From Ruixingdingia sedimenti (GTDB lineage Bacteria > Pseudomonadota > Alphaproteobacteria > Rhodobacterales > Rhodobacteraceae), in the NCBI RefSeq assembly GCF_031432425.1, contig NZ_JAVKPH010000048.1, forward strand, positions 1-17,702: DNA of 17,702 nucleotides, written 5' to 3'. The translations under genes were made by a program, and so were the position numbers. Below, one piece after another: positions 7,233 to 14,747 of this stretch; within the stretch, counting starts at the first letter, position 1, and each line of letters starts with the position of its first letter. The notes under the pieces are model-generated. The model searched no databases. It saw nothing but the letters and a program-made list of their open reading frames with translations, and had not been told where the DNA came from.

Positions 7233-8711
7233 TCACAGCCCGTAAAGCGCGCCGAACTTCGCCTCCAGATAGTCCAGCAGCGGGCCTTCGGTCGGCGCCG
7301 CGCCGCCGCAGGCGCGAGCGATGGTTTCCGCCGGCAGGTAGCGGCTGCCGTGGCGTTGCAGGCGGTCGGCCAGCCAGCGCGTCGCGGGCGACGGGTCGCC
7401 CGCCGCCAGCGCGGCATCCAGATCCGGCACATCCCGGCGCAGCGCCGCATGCAGGCAACCGGCATAGACATTGCCGAGCGTATAGGTGGGGAAATAGCCG
7501 AACAGCCCCACCGACCAGTGCACATCCTGCAACACCCCGTGGCTGGGCCTGTCCACCGCCACGCCGAAATCGGCGGCGAAACGGTCGTTCCACGCGGCTT
7601 CCAGATCGCCGGGCATCAGATCGCCCGCGATCAGCGCGCGTTCCAGATCAAAGCGCAGCATGATGTGCAGGTTATAATGCACCTCGTCCGCCTCGGTACG
7701 GATATGGCCCGCGCGCACCCGGTTGACGGCGGCGTAGAAGGCATCGGCATCGCCCGGCCGCATGCCCGGAAAGGCCGCCTGCATCCGCCCGAACAGCCAG
7801 CCGGTAAAGGCGCGCGACCGGCCGAGCTGGTTTTCATAGATCCGGCTCTGGCTTTCATGCACGCCCATCGAGGCCCCCGCACCCGCCGGGGTCAGGGCGA
7901 AGGCCGGGTCCACCTGCTGTTCATAGGTCGCATGGCCAACCTCGTGGATGGTGGAATAGAAGCAGTTGAAGGGGTCTGCCTCGTCCACCCGCGTGGTGAT
8001 GCGCACGTCATGGGCGGCGCCGGACGAAAACGGATGCACCGCAAGATCCAGCCGCCCCCGCCCCCAGTCATAGCCGAAACCGGTTGCCAGATCGCGCGCG
8101 ATGGCCATCTGCGCGGCGGCGGGGAAATGCCCCTCCAGCGCGGCGGGCGCGGGCCTGCCCAGGATGCGTTCGCGCAGCGACACCAGCCGCGGGCGCATGC
8201 GGGCGAACATCGCGCCGATGCCTTCCGCACTCGCCCCCGGTTCGTAGTCGTCCAGCACCGCGTCATAAAGACTGCGCCCCGTGCCCTCGGCCAGCGCCGC
8301 GGCCTCTTCGCGCCTCAGGGCGATCACCTGCGCCAGAACCGGCAGGAAATGCGCCACGTCATCGCGCGCCCGTGCCTCGGCCCAGATGCCCTGCGCAAGG
8401 CTGGTGGTGCGCGCCAGATCCTGCGCCAGTCGCGCGGGCACCCTGGCCGCGCGCGCATGCGCCCGGGCGATCAGGCGCAGTTGCGCCGCCGCCGCATCGT
8501 CGGCGGGCACCGCCGCCGCCAGCCATTCACCCATCCGCGGATCGGTGCGCCGCGCATGCAGCACGCCTTCCAGCGCCGCCATTTCCTCTGCCCGCTGTCC
8601 GGCGGCCCCGCGCGGCATCATGGTTTCCTGGTCCCAGCCGAGACGGCCCGCGACCTGCGCCAGCGCCTCCGTCTCGCGCTGGAAGGCCATCAGGGTGTCA
8701 TAGGCGCTCAT
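7233..8711 (-). CDS. M32-family metallocarboxypeptidase
   Basis: This 492-residue cytoplasmic zinc carboxypeptidase (Taq carboxypeptidase type) removes C-terminal residues from peptides. All M32 hallmarks are present in order: HPFSSG (226-231), DVRITTR (235-241), the zinc motif HEVGH (256-260), HESQSR with the third-ligand glutamate at 286, and IRTEADEVHYNLHI further on. The length matches the roughly 500-residue family. The ATG at 8709-8711 overlaps the ctaA stop (ATGA), so the two genes are co-transcribed and probably translationally coupled. It ends 47 bp from the convergent rppH stop. A connection between peptidase and heme A synthesis is not known to me; the pairing may be simple operon economy. 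Confidence 0.93.
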   Translation of the reverse strand: MSAYDTLMAFQRETEALAQVAGRLGWDQETMMPRGAAGQRAEEMAALEGVLHARRTDPRMGEWLAAAVPADDAAAAQLRLIARAHARAARVPARLAQDLARTTSLAQGIWAEARARDDVAHFLPVLAQVIALRREEAAALAEGTGRSLYDAVLDDYEPGASAEGIGAMFARMRPRLVSLRERILGRPAPAALEGHFPAAAQMAIARDLATGFGYDWGRGRLDLAVHPFSSGAAHDVRITTRVDEADPFNCFYSTIHEVGHATYEQQVDPAFALTPAGAGASMGVHESQSRIYENQLGRSRAFTGWLFGRMQAAFPGMRPGDADAFYAAVNRVRAGHIRTEADEVHYNLHIMLRFDLERALIAGDLMPGDLEAAWNDRFAADFGVAVDRPSHGVLQDVHWSVGLFGYFPTYTLGNVYAGCLHAALRRDVPDLDAALAAGDPSPATRWLADRLQRHGSRYLPAETIARACGGAAPTEGPLLDYLEAKFGALYGL

Positions 8712-9865
8712 GCCGTGCCCGCCCGGATCGACCCGGCACGGGGATATTGCGCCAGATGCCGCGCACGGATGATCAGCACCCAGACCACGACCGCACCCAG
8801 CTGATGCGTCAGCGCCGTGTGCAGTTGCGCCGCCGTCAGCACCGTGGCGATGCCCAGAACCACCTGCCCGAACAGGAGCACCATCATCCAGTCGAAGGCC
8901 CGCCGCGTCGCCAGATGCGCCGACCGCCGCCCGCGCAGCCAGGCCACGATGCCGAAGGCGAACAGCAGGTATCCCGCCATCCGGTGGATGAACTGCACCA
9001 TCCCGGGGTTCTCGAAGAACGCCCGCCAGACCGCCCCGCCATCGGGGATATAAAGCGCGTTCGACGGGAAGAACTCGCCATTCATGTCGGGCCAGGTGGG
9101 AAAGGCGCGGCCCGCGTCGATGCCCGCGACCAGCGCGCCCAGAAGAATTTGCAGGAAGGCGAAATGCATCAGCCCCGTGGACATCGAGAACAGCTTGGCC
9201 TCGCGCCCCCGGCGGGCCTGCATCAGTTGCGTTTCCGACCGGCCGAGCGAAAAGACATACCAGGCGATCAGCCCGAGGATGACGAAGGCAAGCCCCAGAT
9301 GCGCCGCCAGCCGGTAGGAGGCGACGGCCGTCATCTGCCCGCTGAGGCCCGAGGCCACCATCCACCAGCCGATGGCGCCTTGCAGCCCCCCCAGAACGCC
9401 GATGCCGAACAGCCGCCCCGTCCAGCCCGTGGGGATCTTGCGCGCCAGCAGAAAGCCGAGGAAACCCACGGCCCAGACGAGCCCGATCAGCCGCCCCAGC
9501 TGCCGGTGGCCCCATTCCCACCAGTAGATGAACTTGAACTCCGCAAGGCTCATGCCCTTGTTGACCAGCTGGTATTGCGGGATCTGGCGGTACTTGTCGA
9601 ATTCCGCCTGCCAGTCGGTGTCCGTCATCGGCGGCAGCGCACCGGTGACAGGGCGCCATTCGGTGATCGACAGGCCCGAATCCGTCAGCCGCGTGGCGCC
9701 GCCCACGAGGATCATCGCCACCACCAGCACGAACAGCACCGCCAGCCAGACCCGGATCGCGCGGCGTGCGCCGCCCGTGCCGCGGTCGATCAGCCCGCCC
9801 TGCGGGGCGGGGGGGCGGGGGGCCTTGTCGCCCACGTCCTCGAAGATGCTGCGGTTTCCGGCCAT
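8708..9865 (-). CDS. ctaA: Heme A synthase (CtaA/COX15 type)
   Basis: This inner-membrane enzyme oxidises the C8 methyl of heme O to give heme A for aa3-type cytochrome oxidase. The 385-residue protein shows about eight hydrophobic helices. The COX15 signature GGATRLTDSGLSITEWRPVT (55-74), the loop KYRQIPQYQLVN and EFKFIYWWEWGHRQLGR (109-125) are present. Candidate heme-ligand histidines are 120, 189, 294 and 354. The start at 9865 (MAGNRSIFED) is chosen because AGGAGG lies 5 nt upstream. The frame stays open back to ATG 10003, but that extension is encoded by repeat copy B. It is the first gene of a two-gene minus-strand operon with the M32 peptidase. The organism presumably has an aa3 oxidase. 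Confidence 0.95.
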   Translation of the reverse strand: MAGNRSIFEDVGDKAPRPPAPQGGLIDRGTGGARRAIRVWLAVLFVLVVAMILVGGATRLTDSGLSITEWRPVTGALPPMTDTDWQAEFDKYRQIPQYQLVNKGMSLAEFKFIYWWEWGHRQLGRLIGLVWAVGFLGFLLARKIPTGWTGRLFGIGVLGGLQGAIGWWMVASGLSGQMTAVASYRLAAHLGLAFVILGLIAWYVFSLGRSETQLMQARRGREAKLFSMSTGLMHFAFLQILLGALVAGIDAGRAFPTWPDMNGEFFPSNALYIPDGGAVWRAFFENPGMVQFIHRMAGYLLFAFGIVAWLRGRRSAHLATRRAFDWMMVLLFGQVVLGIATVLTAAQLHTALTHQLGAVVVWVLIIRARHLAQYPRAGSIRAGTA

Positions 9866-9953
9866 GCGCGCCTCCTGCGTTGCGGGGCGGACAGTAGGCC
9901 CTGGGCGCGCGGGCTTCAAGCCGCCCGGCCGGGTGGCCGGCGGAGAGGTCAGC

Positions 9954-10040
9954 GCCGGGGGCCAGCCCCGCGCCGGCTGGTTCTCGAACCAGTGGCGCAC
10001 CATCCGGCGCCCCCGGGGATATTTAGGGACAGAAAATGAA
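9954..10040 (-). repeat. Interspersed intergenic repeat, copy B
   Basis: This 87-nt element is inverted relative to copy A at 2105-2190 and about 97% identical. It carries the same palindrome CTGGTTCTCGAACCAG, the same GGGGCCAGCCCC-type tail hairpin and the same CCCCGGGGATATTT core. Here it lies in the divergent region between the ctaA start and the PPDK-like gene. A hairpin, GAGGGA (10041-10046) with TCCCTC (10054-10059), follows directly, then copy C in the opposite orientation. It is probably a REP-like element; mobilisation is not visible (no flanking duplications recognised). Confidence 0.85.
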
Positions 10041-10075
10041 GAGGGAGTCGCCGTCCCTCAAGAAGAGCCCATGGC

Positions 10076-10119
10076 TTCATCTTGCCCCAAATACTCCGGG
10101 GTCCGGGGCAGCGCCCCGG
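10076..10119 (+). repeat. Interspersed intergenic repeat, short variant (copy C)
   Basis: This 44-nt sequence shares the head and core of copies A and B (TTCATCTTGCC, then AAATACTCCGGGG). It ends in a different hairpin: CCGGGGC (10103-10109), loop AGC, GCCCCGG (10113-10119). It is head to head with copy B, separated by a 35-nt linker that contains a hairpin. I recall TTCATCTTGCCCAAATACTCC-type repeats as very common between genes in Rhodobacteraceae. It lies 37 bp upstream of the ATG of the PPDK-like gene, so it is probably in its leader. Confidence 0.65.
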
Positions 10120-10156
10120 CGCGCCCTTCGCCCTTGCGCGGCGGCCCAAGGGGATT

Positions 10157-12751
10157 ATGCTTGCGCCAGCAGCAAGGATCGCCGCAGTGCAGAAACACCC
10201 CGAGTTCGCCGAGCACGCCGAAGTCACCCCCGCCGCCCGCATCGCCACCGCCTCGCATGGCTGGCGGGCGAAATGTCTGCAACGGCTGATCCGCCTCGAC
10301 CTGCCGGTGCCGCGCACGGTGGCGCTGCCCTTTGCCGCCGTGCGCGCGATCGCCGCGGGGCACCGGCCCGATGCGGCGGCGATCCTTGCCGCCTTCGGGC
10401 CCGGCCCTCTGGTGTCGATCCGGCCGAGCCCGGAAAACCCCGACTGGGGCGGGCCGGGGACGATGCTCAACATCGGGCTGAACGACGAACGCCACCGGCA
10501 GCTGGCCGAAACCCACGGCCAGGCGGCGGCGGATGCGCTCTATCTGCGGTTCGTGCAGGCCTATGCGATCCATGTCGCGCGGCTCGACCCCGACATGTTC
10601 GACGGCACCGAGCCTTCGGCCGAGGCCCTGCGCGCCGCCCTGCGCGCCTATGAACAGGAAACCGACGAGCCCTTCCCGCAGGACCCCGCGCTGCAACTGA
10701 CGCAGGCGCTGCGGTCCATGGCGCGGGCATGGGAGGGCACGACCGCCCGCCTGCTGCGGCAGGCCAAGGGCGCGCCCGCGGATGCGGGGTTGGGGCTGAT
10801 CGTGCAGGCGATGGCGCTTGGCATGGGTCTGGGGGTGTCGGGGTCGGGGGTCATCCAGTTCGTCGATCCGGTGACGGGCACGCGGCAGATCACCGGGCGG
10901 TATCTGTCCCAAAGCCTCGGGCGCGACGCGCTCGACAAGGGGCCCGACACGCTCTACCTCACCCGCGACCCGCGCGGGCCCTCGCTGGAGGAACACGCGC
11001 CCGGCCTGTTCGCCGATCTGCTGCGCTATGGCGCCGCCTGCCGCAGCCGGCTGCGCGAGGAAATGCAGATCGAGTTCACCATCGAGAACGGCGCGCTGTC
11101 GGTGCTGGATGCGGTGCGCGTCCCCCGGTCCTCGCGCGCGGGGCTCAAGGTCGCGGTGGCGCTGGCCGAGGATGGCGTCATCGGCCGGGACGAGGCGGTG
11201 CTGCGGGTAGAGCCGCGCGCGCTGTCGGAACTGCTGCACCCGCAGGTGGACCCGCGCGGCGGGCGCGACGTGCTGGTCACGGGCATCGCCGCCAGCCCCG
11301 GCGCGGCGGTGGGGCGGATCACCTTTTCGTCCGCCGGGGCGCAGGCCAGCGCCGCGCGGGGCGAGCCCTGCATCCTCGTGCGCCGCGAAACCGCGCCCGA
11401 GGACATCCGCGGCATGCATGCCGCCGCCGGCGTGCTGACCGAACGCGGCGGCATGACCAGCCATGCGGCGGTGATCGCGCGCGGCCTCGGCCTGCCCTGC
11501 GTCGTGGGCGCGGCGGGGCTGCGGTTCGACCCGCGCGACCGCTGCCTGATCGCGCATGACGGGCGCAAGTTCCGCGAGGGCGACATCATCACGCTGGACG
11601 GCACCGCGGGCGCCGTGCTGGCGGGCGAGGCGGCGATGCTGGCCCCCGCGCTCGACGGCGATTTCCGCAAGCTTCTGTCCTGGGCCGACGAATTCCGCGA
11701 CATCGGCGTGCGCGCCAATGCCGACACGCCCGCCGATGCCGAAACCGCGCGCGACTTTTCGGCCGAGGGGATCGGGCTCTGCCGGACGGAACACATGTTC
11801 TTCGAAACCGACCGGCTGATCGTCATGCGCGAGATGATCTTTGCCGGGTCCGCCACCGACCGGGCCGCCGCGCTGGACCGTCTGTTGCCGATGCAGCGCG
11901 CGGATTTCATCCACCTGTTCGACATCATGGCGGGCCGTCCGGTCTGCATCCGCCTGTTCGACCCGCCGCTGCACGAATTCCTGCCCCACACGCGCGAGGG
12001 GCTGCGCGAACTGGCCGAGGCGCTGGACCGCCCGCTGTCGGAAATCACCCGCCGGGCCGAGGCGCTGGCCGAGTTCAACCCGATGCTGGGCATGCGCGGC
12101 GTGCGGCTTGGCGTGGTGCTGCCGGAAATCTACGAGATGCAGGCCCGCGCGATCTTCGAGGCGACGATCGCCGTGGGCCGCCGGGGCGTGATCGTGGTGC
12201 CGGAAATCATGATCCCGCTGGTATCGGCCGTGCGCGAGGTGGAACTGATCAAGACCCGGATCGATTCCATCGCCGCGCAGGTGCGCACCAAACGCGGGGC
12301 GGATTTCGCCTACCGGTTGGGCGTGATGGTCGAAACCCCGCGCGCGGCGCTGCGGGCGGGGGACATCGCGCAGCATGTGGCTTTCCTGTCCTTCGGCACC
12401 AACGACCTGACGCAGATGACCTACGGCCTGTCGCGCGACGATGCGGGGCGGTTCATGTCGGCCTATGTCAGCCAGGGCGTATTCCCCGAGGATCCGTTCC
12501 ACATGCTCGACGTGGACGGGGTGGGGGAGCTTTTGCTGATCGGCGCGGAACGCGGGCGGGGGGCGCGGCCGGACCTGACGCTGTCGATCTGCGGCGAACA
12601 TGGCGGCAACCCCGAATCAATCGCCTTCTGCCGGCGCGCGGGATTCGATTACGTGTCCTGTTCACCTTATCGTGTACCGCTGGCACGGCTGGCGGCGGCG
12701 CATCTGGCGCTGCGCGATCGGCTCGGGGACACCGCCAAGGAAACGTCCTGA
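10157..12751 (+). CDS. PEP-utilizing PPDK-like protein with divergent ATP-grasp domain
   Basis: The 864-residue protein has the three-part architecture of pyruvate phosphate dikinase: N-terminal ATP-grasp-like region (about 25-330), swivelling phospho-histidine domain (about 370-490) and C-terminal PEP/pyruvate barrel (about 510-855). The carrier His436 lies in GGMTSHAAVIARGLGLPCVV and the barrel Cys812 in SICGEHGGNP; their spacing of 376 equals the recalled His455-Cys831 of Clostridium symbiosum PPDK. GIGLCRTEHMFF and SFGTNDLTQMTYG are intact. The nucleotide site is altered: by eye Lys22 aligns with Arg37, and the LQTR motif (Gln335, Arg337) reads LDAV (317-320). Canonical PPDK activity is therefore doubtful; this may be a paralogue. 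The ATG at 10157 has AAGGGG close by. A GTG at 10187 with AAGGA at 8-nt spacing is an equally good start. The gene stands alone, divergent from ctaA. Confidence 0.8.
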   Translation: MLAPAARIAAVQKHPEFAEHAEVTPAARIATASHGWRAKCLQRLIRLDLPVPRTVALPFAAVRAIAAGHRPDAAAILAAFGPGPLVSIRPSPENPDWGGPGTMLNIGLNDERHRQLAETHGQAAADALYLRFVQAYAIHVARLDPDMFDGTEPSAEALRAALRAYEQETDEPFPQDPALQLTQALRSMARAWEGTTARLLRQAKGAPADAGLGLIVQAMALGMGLGVSGSGVIQFVDPVTGTRQITGRYLSQSLGRDALDKGPDTLYLTRDPRGPSLEEHAPGLFADLLRYGAACRSRLREEMQIEFTIENGALSVLDAVRVPRSSRAGLKVAVALAEDGVIGRDEAVLRVEPRALSELLHPQVDPRGGRDVLVTGIAASPGAAVGRITFSSAGAQASAARGEPCILVRRETAPEDIRGMHAAAGVLTERGGMTSHAAVIARGLGLPCVVGAAGLRFDPRDRCLIAHDGRKFREGDIITLDGTAGAVLAGEAAMLAPALDGDFRKLLSWADEFRDIGVRANADTPADAETARDFSAEGIGLCRTEHMFFETDRLIVMREMIFAGSATDRAAALDRLLPMQRADFIHLFDIMAGRPVCIRLFDPPLHEFLPHTREGLRELAEALDRPLSEITRRAEALAEFNPMLGMRGVRLGVVLPEIYEMQARAIFEATIAVGRRGVIVVPEIMIPLVSAVREVELIKTRIDSIAAQVRTKRGADFAYRLGVMVETPRAALRAGDIAQHVAFLSFGTNDLTQMTYGLSRDDAGRFMSAYVSQGVFPEDPFHMLDVDGVGELLLIGAERGRGARPDLTLSICGEHGGNPESIAFCRRAGFDYVSCSPYRVPLARLAAAHLALRDRLGDTAKETS

Positions 12752-12829
12752 TTTCAACAGGATAGAAAAAATTCTGCGGCGGCGGGCGGGCGCGGCGACG
12801 GCCTTACCGCCAAAAAACTGTCATAAAAG

Positions 12830-12858
12830 TGGACGGAAATCGGTTTTTTCGCTATGCG
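12830..12858 (+). promoter_or_regulatory. Candidate promoter of the SleB-type hydrolase gene
   Basis: In the 172-bp gap after the PPDK-like gene, TGGACG (12830-12835) and TATGCG (12853-12858) are 17 nt apart. They lie in a locally AT-rich patch with runs of A and T that stands out from the GC-rich surroundings. A start near 12865 would give a leader of about 60 nt. Hexamer matches are partial. No convincing intrinsic terminator for the PPDK-like gene was found in this gap. Confidence 0.3.
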
Positions 12859-12923
12859 GTCTGCCTTGTCGGCGGGCTGAACGCGCCTTGCCGGCATGTC
12901 GGAACGGAACCGGGAACCGAAAT

Positions 12924-13625
12924 ATGCGCATGCCACGATTGCTGGTGCAGGGCATCCTGATGCTGTGCATCCTGTCCGGGGCGGCACTTGCCGAGGTGAC
13001 GGTCAGCCAGTCCAACGACCCGCAGGCGCTGGCGGGCGGGCGGCTGGCGGAACTGCTGAATGCCGAACGCGCCGCCCTGCGCGGTGTCGCGCCGGAACGC
13101 ATCCTGCTGGCCAGCGCGGCCCCGCCCGCCGCCGGCGCGGCATTGGCCGAGGCCATGACCGCGCGGCCCAGACTGCACGCCGCGGCCCTGCGCTATGATC
13201 CGGCCTGGCTCGACGGCCTGCCCAAGGCCAGCGGCGGGCCGGAATGGCACTGCCTGGCGCAGGCGCTCTACTTCGAGGCGCGCGGGGAAAGCCTGCGGGG
13301 CCAGTTCGCGGTGGCAGAGGTGGTGCTGAACCGCGTCGATGCCCCCAGCTACCCCGACAGCATCTGCGGCGTGGTCAACCAGGGGTCGTCCCGCAGTTGC
13401 CAGTTCAGCTTTGCCTGCGATGGCCGGCCAGAGGTCATCGCCGAACGCCACGCCTGGGAACGCGCGGGCAAGATCGCGCGGCTGATGCTGGACGGCGGCG
13501 CGCGGGCGCTGACCGGGGGGGCCACGCATTTCCACACCCGCGCCGTCAATCCCGGCTGGTCGCGGTCCTTCGCCCGCACGGCAGAGATCGGAACGCATCT
13601 GTTCTATCGCAAGCCTTCGGAGTAA
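12924..13625 (+). CDS. Exported SleB-type cell wall hydrolase
   Basis: This 233-residue secreted protein has a signal peptide (MRMPRLLVQGILMLCILSGA, cleavage near ALA-EV at 23-24). A low-complexity alanine-rich linker (about 30-100) leads to a C-terminal Hydrolase_2/SleB domain (about 107-228). The domain begins with the hallmark CLAQALYFEARGE (110-122); Glu118 is the likely catalytic acid, as in SleB lytic transglycosylases. VAEVVLNRV, CGVV, CQFSFACDG and ATHFHT follow. Four Cys (110, 148, 159, 165) could form periplasmic disulfides. In non-sporulating alphaproteobacteria this family is thought to act in peptidoglycan turnover. A second ATG at 12930 would shorten the signal by two residues. 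The ribosome-binding site is weak. It is followed by folB after a structured 89-bp gap. Confidence 0.88.
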   Translation: MRMPRLLVQGILMLCILSGAALAEVTVSQSNDPQALAGGRLAELLNAERAALRGVAPERILLASAAPPAAGAALAEAMTARPRLHAAALRYDPAWLDGLPKASGGPEWHCLAQALYFEARGESLRGQFAVAEVVLNRVDAPSYPDSICGVVNQGSSRSCQFSFACDGRPEVIAERHAWERAGKIARLMLDGGARALTGGATHFHTRAVNPGWSRSFARTAEIGTHLFYRKPSE

Positions 13626-13644
13626 GGATCGCCATCCGGTCCCG

Positions 13645-13701
13645 GTTGCGCGGGGGCCGGCACGCCCGTCACGATGCCGGGCCATGATCGCCCCGCGCAA
13701 C
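13645..13701 (+). promoter_or_regulatory. Nested hairpin in the folB leader
   Basis: GTTGCGCGGGG (13645-13655) and CCCCGCGCAAC (13691-13701) are a perfect 11-bp inverted repeat. Inside them, CCGGCA (13657-13662) pairs with TGCCGG (13675-13680), extendable with one mismatch. The base of the stem ends 3 nt before the GGA (13705-13707) that is the only ribosome-binding-like sequence for folB. There is no T-run, so it is not a normal terminator. It may be a leader RNA control element or the 3' structure of the SleB-gene transcript. Confidence 0.5.
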
Positions 13702-13714
13702 GACGGAACAGCCC

Positions 13715-14653
13715 ATGCCGACCGACATCCACCTTGCCTTCGCCCATCCCGAGGAACGGGCAGAGGCCACCGCCCCCGCCGACCCGCGCGACCGCATCTC
13801 GCTGCGCGATCATGTGGTCGAGGCGGAAATCGGCGCGTTTCAGCAGGAACGCGGCCACCGCCAGCGGCTGCGCTTCGACGTGGTGGTCGAGGTGCGCCCG
13901 CCCCCCGCGCCGCTGGACGACGATGTGGACCGCATCCTGTCCTACGACCGGATCGCCGAGGCGATCGCGGGCGAACTGGCCGCCGAACGGGTGAACCTGC
14001 TGGAAACGCTGGCCGAACGGGTGGCCGAACGGGTCCTGGCCGAACCGCAGGCGATGCGGATCTTCATCCGCATCGAAAAGCTGGACCGGGGCCCGGGGGC
14101 ATTGGGGGTGGAAATCGCCCGGTCGCGGGCGGCGGCGCCGGTGCGCACGCAGGACGCCCGCGCCGATGCGCTGCACCCGCTGGTGGTGCATCTGGACAAT
14201 GCCGCCATCGCCGCACCCGACCTTGCCGCGCGGCTGGATGCGTTGCAGGGCCGCGGGCTGCCGGTGGTGCTGACCGTGGGCCTGCCCGACACCCCCCGCC
14301 CCGCCAGCGCCGTGCGGCCCGCACAACGGCGCATCGACCTGCTGGCCATCGAACAGAACGCCTGGGTGCTGGCCGGCCGCGACCCGCGCTGCATCGTGGT
14401 CGCCACGCGCACGGAAATCGACTGGGCCATGCGGCACGGGCAGATGGTGGTCTGGGCGCCGTCCAAGGTCGTGCTGGATGCGGTGGACGGCCCCAAGGGC
14501 ACCGATCCGCTGGCGCTGGCGCTGTGGCTCGCGGAACATCTGGCCGCCGACCGGCTGGTCGTTCACGGGCCTGCAACCGTCCCGGCAGGAAGCCGCGTAC
14601 CCGTGGAACGCGCCGGGGCCGTGGGCCTTGCCAGCCCCCCGGACGCCCCCTAG
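13715..14653 (+). CDS. folB: Dihydroneopterin aldolase with long C-terminal extension
   Basis: FolB cleaves 7,8-dihydroneopterin to 6-hydroxymethyl-7,8-dihydropterin in folate synthesis. The first 135 residues are a complete FolB domain: ISLRDHVVEAEIGAFQQE (28-45), YDRIAEAI (78-85), LLETLAERVAERVL with Glu97, and FIRIEKLDRGPGALGVEI with the expected catalytic Lys122. Typical FolB has about 120 residues; this protein has 312. The extra 175 residues (138-312) form what looks like a second alpha/beta domain (PLVVHLDNAAIA, LPVVLTVGLP, CIVVATRTEIDWAM, VVWAPSKVVLDAV, DPLALALWLAEHL, RLVVHG). Its function is unknown to me; the end recalls the last part of amino acid kinase-fold proteins. The start has only GGA 7 nt upstream, after a large hairpin. 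The order folB-folP-glmM indicates a folate block. Confidence 0.9.
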   Translation: MPTDIHLAFAHPEERAEATAPADPRDRISLRDHVVEAEIGAFQQERGHRQRLRFDVVVEVRPPPAPLDDDVDRILSYDRIAEAIAGELAAERVNLLETLAERVAERVLAEPQAMRIFIRIEKLDRGPGALGVEIARSRAAAPVRTQDARADALHPLVVHLDNAAIAAPDLAARLDALQGRGLPVVLTVGLPDTPRPASAVRPAQRRIDLLAIEQNAWVLAGRDPRCIVVATRTEIDWAMRHGQMVVWAPSKVVLDAVDGPKGTDPLALALWLAEHLAADRLVVHGPATVPAGSRVPVERAGAVGLASPPDAP

Positions 14654-14714
14654 GTTCTGCGGCAGGCGGTCTTTTCGGCTGTTCGCGTATCAAGTTGCCC
14701 CGGAAGGACCGCCG

Positions 14715-14747
14715 ATGACCGGCCCCACCCCGCTGCCCGCTGCATGA
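14715..14747 (+). CDS. Short upstream ORF overlapping the folP start (possible leader peptide)
   Basis: ATG at 14715 opens a 10-codon frame, MTGPTPLPAA, ending in TGA at 14745-14747, which overlaps the folP ATG (14744-14746) as ATGA. GGAAGGA ends 7 nt before this ATG, whereas folP itself has no ribosome-binding sequence in the 16 nt before its start. Translation of folP may therefore depend on reinitiation after this peptide. The peptide is proline-rich (3 of 10), which could slow ribosomes. This arrangement is directly visible; a role is inferred. Confidence 0.45.
   Translation: MTGPTPLPAA

Noticed and set aside
9866..10003. 46-residue N-terminal extension of CtaA starting at ATG 10003
   Set aside because: The extension reads through repeat copy B and has no ribosome-binding site; AGGAGG lies at the right distance from the ATG at 9865, where the conserved protein begins.
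10036..10653. Plus-strand frame starting MKRESPSLKK
   Set aside because: It reads out of the repeat linker into the PPDK-like gene in another frame and has the Arg/Gly/Ala-rich composition of a GC-rich shadow frame.
13684..14718. Long plus-strand frame overlapping folB
   Set aside because: It is an alternative frame of folB made mostly of Arg, Gly and Ala with no recognisable motif; the folB frame carries a full aldolase domain.
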